Shown piece by piece: positions 1-5,779 of a stretch of DNA of 10,217 nt. Each line of letters begins with the position of its first letter. Positions within the stretch are counted from its first letter, which is position 1. A program made the position numbers and the translations under genes. A model generated the notes under the pieces. It ran no database searches and was not told the origin of the DNA. It saw only the letters and a list, made by a program, of their open reading frames with translations. Origin of the DNA: Coprococcus sp. (lineage in GTDB: Bacteria; Bacillota; Clostridia; Lachnospirales; Lachnospiraceae); assembly GCA_016297325.1 (NCBI GenBank), contig JAEDGW010000092.1:1-10217 (forward strand). The letters run 5' to 3'.

Positions 1-51
1 CAGCCGGAGATAATAAGAACCATATATGGAAAGGGTTATCAGGTAGACTGA
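1..51 (+). CDS. Response regulator, OmpR/PhoB family (C-terminal end only)
   Basis: Only the last 16 codons and the TGA stop (49-51) lie in the window; the gene begins to the left. The visible peptide ends in IRTIYGKGYQVD, which matches the C-terminal beta-hairpin of the winged-helix DNA-binding domain of OmpR/PhoB regulators (typical form: I.TV.G.GY.). One base separates its stop from the start of the sensor kinase, the usual arrangement of a co-transcribed and probably co-translated regulator-kinase pair. The receiver domain and the target genes cannot be judged from this fragment. Confidence 0.8.
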   Translation, partial: QPEIIRTIYGKGYQVD

Positions 52-52
52 T

Positions 53-1576
53 ATGGATAAAACATTCAGGAGAACACTGAGAGTTAAGCTTCTCATAGTG
101 ATAGTTCTGGGACTGGCCATAGTCATACTGACATTCTTTGGCGGAATGTTTCTGCTGGACAAATATGTGTCATCTGTGTATATGAGCTCAGATCACACGT
201 CACGCCGGTCTGCAAAGCAGATACAGAGCTTTGCGTCCTATGTGACAGCTCATTCACTGAAGTCGACTGATTCCAGAGCGCTCAGAGCATGGCAGGAACA
301 GCACGATGATGTATATATCATGATATACAACAACGATGACATGGTGTTTGATTCTGACTGGATGATCCAGAAGATGGGAGCATACAAATACATCATAACC
401 AATTCGGATACAGGAGAGGCTATCATACTGATACAGGATTCTTCCGGTACGATAAGAAAGATACGGAGAAGCGACAAGAACGGTTCAACGACATCTGACA
501 TTTCGAATTCAGGTCAGGATTACGCTGCTGGGGATGTGGAGTACGACTACAATTTCTATCCGGTGTTGTTCAAGGATGGAGTTTTTGATGTATGTATAGT
601 TGATTATTCTGATGAGACAGTGAAGAGCGCCGGAGAAATCGCGGTGTTTGTGCTCTGCTGTATCATGTTTGTTGCGATCATTATCGTGTACTTCAGCAGA
701 GAGACGCACAGGATGAGAACGTTGACGAATGAGGTCATGTATATAAAGGACGTCGATGTGAACGGTCCTATCACTCTGCATGGACAGGATGAGATATGCC
801 AATTGGCACAGAACATAGACACAATGAGACAGACGATCATAGAACAGCTTAGCAGGGAGCGCGAAGCGTGGCAGGCAAACAGTGATCTTGTGACAGCCAT
901 GGCACATGATATCAGGACGCCGCTCACCGTCATGACAGGATACCTGGAGCTTATGAAGAACAAGGAATATTCTTCACAGGAGGAGCTTGACGAGTACATC
1001 AGGGTCAGTTCTGAGAAGGCGGAGCAGCTCCGCACCATGTCTGACAAGATGTTCAGATATTTCTATGTATATTCCAAGGGAAACGATGAGCTTGATATGG
1101 AGACATTCCCTGCGGGCCCATTTCTCGATCAGATGCTTGGTGAGTATGTAGTCCTGCTCGGAGAGAATGGATACCAGTTCAACATAGACATATCTGACAG
1201 AGATGCCGAGATTTCGGTTGATGTCCAGGGAATGAAGAGGATCACTGACAATGTATTTACCAATATACGGAAGTATTCAGACAAGTCAAAACCTGTGAAT
1301 ATACGCGTGGGCGTGGATGCCAGAAAGGTGAGGATATTCTTCCGTAACTATATAAATACAGAACTTGGAAAAGTTGAGAGTACACATATAGGTATCCTGA
1401 CATGTCAGAAGATGGCAGAGGAGATGAACGGCTCATTTGTAACATGCAGGAAGGGTAAGATATACGAGGCTACACTCACCCTGCCAAATGTGCTGTACAG
1501 TGACGGCGCAGCGCCTATACAGGGATTGTCTGCGATACTTTCAAATGGCAGCGACAGATATAAGTCAGGCAAATAG
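53..1576 (+). CDS. Membrane sensor histidine kinase with reduced ATP-binding domain
   Basis: A 507-residue two-component sensor kinase, partner of the regulator ending at 51. Order: short basic N-terminus; TM1 about 13-35; extracytoplasmic sensor region about 36-194, not recognised; TM2 about 195-214; HAMP-like linker about 215-270; DHp domain with the H-box MAHDIRTPL, phosphoacceptor His285; then an HATPase_c domain. The N-box is present (RITDNVFTNIRKYSD, Asn400 and Asn404). The following part is short: where a DxGxG box is expected the protein reads FFRNYINTELG, and the GLGL lid is reduced to STHIGI (442-448). This compact form resembles kinases I associate with Lachnospiraceae, where it is normally followed by a conserved Cys-rich helix (here LTCQKMAEEMNG). 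About 28 residues follow the usual terminal LP. The start has a weak AGGT (41-44) eight bases upstream. The ligand is unknown. Kinase identity is firm; how active it is remains open. Confidence 0.93.
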   Translation: MDKTFRRTLRVKLLIVIVLGLAIVILTFFGGMFLLDKYVSSVYMSSDHTSRRSAKQIQSFASYVTAHSLKSTDSRALRAWQEQHDDVYIMIYNNDDMVFDSDWMIQKMGAYKYIITNSDTGEAIILIQDSSGTIRKIRRSDKNGSTTSDISNSGQDYAAGDVEYDYNFYPVLFKDGVFDVCIVDYSDETVKSAGEIAVFVLCCIMFVAIIIVYFSRETHRMRTLTNEVMYIKDVDVNGPITLHGQDEICQLAQNIDTMRQTIIEQLSREREAWQANSDLVTAMAHDIRTPLTVMTGYLELMKNKEYSSQEELDEYIRVSSEKAEQLRTMSDKMFRYFYVYSKGNDELDMETFPAGPFLDQMLGEYVVLLGENGYQFNIDISDRDAEISVDVQGMKRITDNVFTNIRKYSDKSKPVNIRVGVDARKVRIFFRNYINTELGKVESTHIGILTCQKMAEEMNGSFVTCRKGKIYEATLTLPNVLYSDGAAPIQGLSAILSNGSDRYKSGK

Positions 1577-1640
1577 CCGGCCATGGTAATAATAACCTGG
1601 AAATTACACATACTAAGCCAGATGAACTGCGGTGTCTGCG

Positions 1641-1667
1641 TATCTGATAGAGACGGATCAGCAGATA
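1641..1667 (+). promoter_or_regulatory. Dyad / possible hairpin just upstream of the D-lactate dehydrogenase RBS
   Basis: TATCTGAT (1641-1648) faces ATCAGCAGATA (1657-1667) across an 8-base centre. The right arm equals the reverse complement of the left with small bulged bases. As RNA it would form a stem ending nine bases before the GGAGG of ldhA; as DNA it could be an operator. It does not match the Rex-type TTGTTAA...TTAACAA site known to me for fermentation genes. No clear sigma-A promoter is visible in 1577-1688. Function is inference. Confidence 0.35.
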
Positions 1668-1688
1668 AGCTACATGGAGGTATATGTT

Positions 1689-2678
1689 ATGAATATATTA
1701 TTTTATGATACGAAGAAATATGATGTGGACTCATTTGATGCGATAAAGGATCAGTATCCGGAACTTACTATAGACTATGTGAAGACGGATCTTTCACCGC
1801 GGACGGCAAGGCTTGCAAAGGGATATGATGCTGTCTGCGCATTTGTGAGTTCGGATGTGAGTGCGCCTGTGCTCAATGTGCTCGGAGAGGCTGGAGTCGG
1901 ACTTGTGCTCATGAGATGTGCAGGTTTCAACAATGTTGATCTGGCGGCAGCAGACAGTAACGGCATAGTTGTCATGAGAGTTCCGGGGTATTCACCGGAG
2001 GCTGTGGCAGAACATGCAATGGCACTGGCGATGGCCGTGAACAGGAGACTTCACAAGAGTTACATCAAGGTGAGAGAGAACAATTTCAGTCTTGTGGGAC
2101 TTACGGGCATGAACTTTTATGGTAAGACAGCGGGAATAGTCGGTACAGGTAAGATCGGGGCGGCGATGGCAAGGATCTGCCGTGGATTTGGAATGAATGT
2201 CATAGCCTACGATATGTACAGGAATCCGGATCTTGATTTTGTGACATATGTGGAACTTCCTGAGCTGCTTGGCAGTTCAGATCTCATATCGCTTCACTGC
2301 CCTTTGACAGATGAAACCTACCATATGATAAATGAGAAGACTATAAGCTGCATGAAGGATCACGTGATACTTGTCAATACGTCCAGAGGCGCTCTCATAA
2401 AGACTGATGATCTGATAGCCGGGATAAGAAGCCGCAAATTCTTCGGAATAGGGCTTGATGTATATGAGGAGGAGACTCCGAATGTGTTTGAGAACAGGGA
2501 GGATGATATACTTGAATCATCTGTGACGGCAAGACTCCTCTCATTTCCAAATGTGATAGTGACATCCCATCAGGGATTCCTGACGGAGGAGGCGCTTGAG
2601 GCGATAAGCAGAACCACCCTTGACAACGCAATGGACTATGAAAACGGTAATATCGACAATGCAAATCGTGTGAAATAG
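1689..2678 (+). CDS. ldhA: D-lactate dehydrogenase (NAD-dependent, fermentative)
   Basis: Cytoplasmic enzyme of the D-isomer-specific 2-hydroxyacid dehydrogenase family, reducing pyruvate to D-lactate and regenerating NAD+. ATG 1689 is chosen because GGAGG (1676-1680) sits eight bases upstream and the protein then begins MNILFYDTKKYD and is 329 residues, the same length as E. coli LdhA. An upstream in-frame GTG at 1632 would add 19 unconserved residues and has no such site. Visible hallmarks: RCAGFNNVDL (76-85), PEAVAEHA (103-110), NAD-binding GTGKIG (152-157) with Asp175 after the second strand as expected for NAD preference, SLHCPLT (201-207), and the catalytic set Arg233 (NTSRGALI), Glu262 (DVYEEE) and His294 (SHQGFLT), each offset by two from the Lactobacillus D-LDH residues. 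Similarity to E. coli LdhA, recalled from memory, runs along the whole protein. A related 2-hydroxyacid dehydrogenase with another substrate is possible but less likely. Confidence 0.9.
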   Translation: MNILFYDTKKYDVDSFDAIKDQYPELTIDYVKTDLSPRTARLAKGYDAVCAFVSSDVSAPVLNVLGEAGVGLVLMRCAGFNNVDLAAADSNGIVVMRVPGYSPEAVAEHAMALAMAVNRRLHKSYIKVRENNFSLVGLTGMNFYGKTAGIVGTGKIGAAMARICRGFGMNVIAYDMYRNPDLDFVTYVELPELLGSSDLISLHCPLTDETYHMINEKTISCMKDHVILVNTSRGALIKTDDLIAGIRSRKFFGIGLDVYEEETPNVFENREDDILESSVTARLLSFPNVIVTSHQGFLTEEALEAISRTTLDNAMDYENGNIDNANRVK

Positions 2679-2699
2679 ACAAATAAAGCCACCTGTGCA

Positions 2700-2729
2700 T
2701 TGCGGAAGAATCGTCATCTGTGTTATGAT
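2700..2729 (+). promoter_or_regulatory. Candidate sigma-A promoter for the TPR gene
   Basis: TTGCGG (2700-2705) and TATGAT (2724-2729) are separated by 18 bases, and TG at 2721-2722 gives an extended -10. It lies 77 bases before the TPR start, in the 127-bp gap after ldhA. No terminator with a stem and T-tract is visible for ldhA, so read-through from ldhA is also possible. Prediction from motif only. Confidence 0.4.
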
Positions 2730-2805
2730 AAGCGAAAAAGTAGGTTATAAAGAACAGCCGGAACCGGCCTTTAAGGGGCAGGTGTTCAATAGCTGAGAGG
2801 ATGAT

Positions 2806-3606
2806 ATGATGGATATAAATGGGGTTTTTAGTGGCTTGGAGCGATTATTCGCTGAGAACAGAATATCAGAGGTTGAGAAGTATCTCACACAGGCACTCAG
2901 TGAGGCTGAATATGAGTCTGACAGGGAAGCTATGCTGGCTATATATAATGAGCTTATAAGTTTTCACATGACTATGGGAGAGCATGAGAAGGCTCTGTAT
3001 TTTTGCAGACAGATCATGCGGCTTGCAGACAAGATGGATATGACTGATACGGTGTTATACGGAACAACACTTATGAATGTTGCAAAGGCGAACTGCGCAT
3101 CCGGGAACCTGCTGGAGGCACTGGCGTACTACAGGAAAGTGAAGGATATATATGATGGACAGATCAGTCCATATGATGTAAAGTTTGCGGTATATTATAA
3201 CAATCTCGCTCAGGTGTATCAGGAACTTGGGGATTATGACAGGGCTGTAACAGCGCTGGAGGATGCCCTCAGGATCATAGAGCGACATGAGAATGCGGGA
3301 CATGAGATAGTGACAACTTATGCCAATCTCGGGGAGAGCCTTCTCAGGGCGGGCAGACTTGAAGAGGCTGGGGACCGTCTCCGGGATGCGGTGAGAAGAT
3401 ACCAGTTAAAGGGTGAGCACGGAGAACATTACAGTGCAGCACTTGCTGCGCTTGCGGAAGTGTATTACAGGCAGGGTAATCTTACAGATGCCCAAAAGTT
3501 TTATGAACTGGCTGCGGCTGAACTCTATGATGCATATGGTGACAGTGACGCCTACAGAGTGATACTGAACAACCTGGCTACGGTCAGGGCAAAGCTTCAG
3601 CAATAG
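2806..3606 (+). CDS. Tetratricopeptide repeat protein
   Basis: A 266-residue soluble protein made almost wholly of TPR helices, with no signal peptide or membrane segment. Repeats are seen at about 44-77, 86-119, 129-162 (the best: YNNLAQVYQELGDYDRAVTALEDAL), 171-204 (YANLGESLLRAGRLEEAGDRL) and 213-246; the first 40 residues are also helical. TPR arrays of this kind are protein-binding scaffolds; no enzymatic or DNA-binding domain is attached. GAGAGG (2795-2800) precedes two adjacent ATG codons at 2806 and 2809; either may be used, and 2809 has the better spacing of eight bases. It is followed, after a 12-bp inverted repeat, by the MoxR-DUF58-transglutaminase cluster. TPR proteins occur in some MoxR clusters, so a role as adaptor is plausible, but its partner is not shown by the sequence. 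Confidence 0.88.
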   Translation: MMDINGVFSGLERLFAENRISEVEKYLTQALSEAEYESDREAMLAIYNELISFHMTMGEHEKALYFCRQIMRLADKMDMTDTVLYGTTLMNVAKANCASGNLLEALAYYRKVKDIYDGQISPYDVKFAVYYNNLAQVYQELGDYDRAVTALEDALRIIERHENAGHEIVTTYANLGESLLRAGRLEEAGDRLRDAVRRYQLKGEHGEHYSAALAALAEVYYRQGNLTDAQKFYELAAAELYDAYGDSDAYRVILNNLATVRAKLQQ

Positions 3607-3622
3607 ATGAACAGAACAACTA

Positions 3623-3652
3623 TAAGGAGGAAGCTATATGGCTTCCTCCTTA
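3623..3652 (+). promoter_or_regulatory. Perfect 12-bp inverted repeat (hairpin) containing a Shine-Dalgarno and ATG
   Basis: TAAGGAGGAAGC (3623-3634) and GCTTCCTCCTTA (3641-3652) are exact reverse complements around the loop TATATG (3635-3640). The left arm holds a consensus AAGGAGG and the loop holds an ATG at 3638, so folding would bury the ribosome binding site. There is no T-tract after the right arm (it continues GTGCGC), so it is not a standard intrinsic terminator. It sits 17 bases after the TPR stop and 35 bases before moxR. It may be a translational switch, an RNA processing or stability element, or a weak attenuator. Confidence 0.7.
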
Positions 3653-3685
3653 GTGCGCATATATAACATAACGGATTGGAGATAG
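3638..3685 (+). CDS. Possible 15-codon leader ORF before moxR
   Basis: ATG 3638 follows AAGGAGG (3624-3630) by seven bases, one of the strongest ribosome binding sites in the window. The frame reads MASSLVRIYNITDWR and stops at TAG 3683-3685, two bases before the moxR ATG at 3688. The moxR Shine-Dalgarno GGAG (3678-3681) lies inside its last codons, so translating it could open or couple moxR. It starts in the loop of the hairpin described at 3623-3652. I do not recognise the peptide, and it may be a chance reading frame created by the hairpin. Confidence 0.35.
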   Translation: MASSLVRIYNITDWR

Positions 3686-3687
3686 AG

Positions 3688-4659
3688 ATGAATTACAACG
3701 AGAAGGTTTTGGATGTTATCGATGAGGTAAAGAGAGTAGTTATAGGAAAGGATATATGTGTAGCCAAGATCATGGCTGCCATAATTGCAGACGGCAATAT
3801 CCTGATGGATGATGTCCCTGGAGTCGGCAAGACGACCATGGCTCTTGCATTTTCTCATGCCATGGGACTTGAGAGCAGAAGAGTTCAGTTTACACCGGAT
3901 GTCCTTCCGGGTGATATAACAGGTTTTACCATGTATGACAGGTCGACAAATCAGTTCGTGTACAGACCGGGTGCAGCCATGTGCAATCTCCTTCTTGCAG
4001 ATGAGATTAACCGAACATCTCCGAAGACCCAGTCAGCTCTCCTTGAGGTTATGGAGGAAGGACATGTGACGGTTGATGGAGTGACTTACAAAGTTCCGGA
4101 TCCGTTTATAGTTATTGCCACAGAGAACCCGATCGGAAGCGCAGGAACACAGCTTCTGCCTGACTCACAGCTTGACAGATTCATGGTATGTCTGAAGCTC
4201 GGATATCCTTCCATAGAGAACGAGCTTGACATAGTTAAGGGAAGAACATCTGCAAATGGATTTGGCGAAGTTACGCCTGTCATAGGTGCAAATGAGCTCC
4301 GTCTGATACGTGACGAGGTGAAGCATGTAAAAGTCAGTGATGATGTGTACTCGTATATTGGTCAGCTTGTTGTTGCAACCAGGGATAATCCTAGTCTTGA
4401 ACTCGGTGTGAGTCCTAGAGGTACGATCGCACTCACCAAGATGGCGAAGAGCTGGGCTTATATAAGCGGCAGGGATTTTGTGATACCTGAGGATGTCCAG
4501 ATGGTGTGGACAGATGTCATAAGACACAGGATCATACTGAATGCAAAGGCAAGGGTCAATCATATCACACCTGAGGCTGTTCTCAAGGATATCATGGAGA
4601 GAGTGTACAAGCCTTCGGTGAGACGCAGAAGTTCAGCTAAGGGCACAAGACAGCAATAG
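3688..4659 (+). CDS. MoxR-family AAA+ ATPase
   Basis: A 323-residue cytoplasmic AAA+ ATPase, of usual MoxR length. Visible motifs: Walker A PGVGKTT (44-50, Lys48), Walker B LLLADEINR (101-109, Asp105-Glu106), the MoxR-typical SPKTQSALLEVMEE (111-124), sensor 1 ATENP (144-148), arginine finger in LDRF (Arg164), and sensor 2 SPRG (Arg244) in the C-terminal lid. MoxR proteins act as hexameric chaperone-like remodellers for partner proteins encoded beside them. Here the partners are the DUF58 protein and the transglutaminase-like protein, the same order as B. subtilis yeaC-yeaD-yebA. ATG 3688 has GGAG six bases upstream; an in-frame TTG at 3676 is less likely. No von Willebrand A protein gene is present in this window. 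The natural client is unknown. Confidence 0.94.
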   Translation: MNYNEKVLDVIDEVKRVVIGKDICVAKIMAAIIADGNILMDDVPGVGKTTMALAFSHAMGLESRRVQFTPDVLPGDITGFTMYDRSTNQFVYRPGAAMCNLLLADEINRTSPKTQSALLEVMEEGHVTVDGVTYKVPDPFIVIATENPIGSAGTQLLPDSQLDRFMVCLKLGYPSIENELDIVKGRTSANGFGEVTPVIGANELRLIRDEVKHVKVSDDVYSYIGQLVVATRDNPSLELGVSPRGTIALTKMAKSWAYISGRDFVIPEDVQMVWTDVIRHRIILNAKARVNHITPEAVLKDIMERVYKPSVRRRSSAKGTRQQ

Positions 4660-4677
4660 TCCGGGTGAGGAAGGATA

Positions 4678-5769
4678 ATGAGACGAGGAATAATATATAT
4701 AGCCCTGATGGGCGTATGTGTATATATAGGAATAATCAATAAAGAGAAGCCGTATTTTTATGTGGCGGCGGTCATGCTTGCCCTGATGATATGTCTTCTG
4801 GTCGGACTTATAATACGGTATGCCCGCACAGAGATAAAGATGCAGATGAACATACCGGTTGTCGAGAAGAATACTACGTTCCATCCTGAGCTTGTGGTAA
4901 ATTCAAGAGGCGGACAGGTTCCATTTGTATCTGCGGTATTCAGGATCGTGGCGGCCGGAATGAAGAAAAAGCGTCACAGCAGTTTCATGCAGACAACTGG
5001 CAAAGCGGGAATATGTGCCGGTGATATGAGTCTTGGTGTGAGCGGGCGATATGAGATAAAAGCTGCCGACGTGAGGGTATATGACGCATTCCACATATTC
5101 TTTTTAAGGAAGAACGTGACAGGGACTGCATATATCTATGTGCTTCCGCAATGTTACCTCATCCCGGTATCGGTTACAAAAAAGACGAGGGATTTTGTCA
5201 CTGACAGTGATGTGTATTACTCTGATGTGCGCAGTGATGATTCGTCTGAGGTGTATCAGATCAGGGAGTATCAGCCGGGTGACAGAATGCTGAACATACA
5301 TTGGAAACTGTCCGCAAGACAGAATGAGATCATGGTGAGGGATATGTCAAAGACTCTTTCCTGTCCTGTCATAATCTGTGTGAATCTGGACGGAAAGGAC
5401 AGCAGGCACTATGGACATTCCATGTCAGTTGCTCTTGAGTCCATGGTTTCCCTGAGTTTTTCCCTGATCGATGTAAAGGTGCCACATTTCATAGCCTGGT
5501 ATGATCCTGAGGAGATGTCCATAACGAGGTACAGGATACTCAGGGAGGAAGATGTATATGATGCGGCGGCAAGACTCTCCTATGTAGATGCGAGAAAGGC
5601 GGACAGGTATGACATCATCGGGATGTACAGAGAGAGGTATCGCGGCGAGGATTTTACCACATTTATAGATGTGGACATGAAGGGCAATATCGAGTGCGGT
5701 GAAGATTCGTATCATGTAGAATTTGCAACGTTAAAGGAAGATCTTGCAAAGATATACCTGACAGTTTGA
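4678..5769 (+). CDS. DUF58 domain protein (membrane-anchored)
   Basis: A 363-residue protein with two N-terminal membrane helices (about 4-20 and 26-47), then a beta-rich region, then the DUF58 signature REYQPGDRMLNIHWKLSARQ (196-215) and a conserved continuation NEIMVRDM. The C-terminal part resembles the von Willebrand A-like fold that DUF58 proteins are thought to carry (strand VIICVNLDG, 231-239). It begins 18 bp after moxR with AGGAAGG (4668-4674) three bases before ATG. DUF58 proteins are standard neighbours of MoxR ATPases and transglutaminases and are presumed to be membrane-associated partners of the ATPase. No enzyme activity is established for the family, and none is claimed here. 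Confidence 0.92.
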   Translation: MRRGIIYIALMGVCVYIGIINKEKPYFYVAAVMLALMICLLVGLIIRYARTEIKMQMNIPVVEKNTTFHPELVVNSRGGQVPFVSAVFRIVAAGMKKKRHSSFMQTTGKAGICAGDMSLGVSGRYEIKAADVRVYDAFHIFFLRKNVTGTAYIYVLPQCYLIPVSVTKKTRDFVTDSDVYYSDVRSDDSSEVYQIREYQPGDRMLNIHWKLSARQNEIMVRDMSKTLSCPVIICVNLDGKDSRHYGHSMSVALESMVSLSFSLIDVKVPHFIAWYDPEEMSITRYRILREEDVYDAAARLSYVDARKADRYDIIGMYRERYRGEDFTTFIDVDMKGNIECGEDSYHVEFATLKEDLAKIYLTV

Positions 5770-5779
5770 TTGTGATGGA

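Noticed and set aside
509..907. Long minus-strand ORFs, here and at 4165-4563, 9304-9690 and 9736-10179
   Set aside because: They lie opposite well-supported genes with intact motifs and show no family features or ribosome binding sites.
1632..1688. N-terminal extension of LdhA from GTG 1632
   Set aside because: No ribosome binding site, and the added 19 residues precede the conserved start; GGAGG points to ATG 1689.
1583..1708. 41-codon ORF between the kinase and ldhA
   Set aside because: No Shine-Dalgarno, overlaps the ldhA start out of frame, and the peptide has no recognisable features.
2757..2768. GCCGG-AA-CCGGC inverted repeat upstream of the TPR gene as a terminator
   Set aside because: The stem is only four to five pairs, and what follows is CTTTAAGG with no T-tract.
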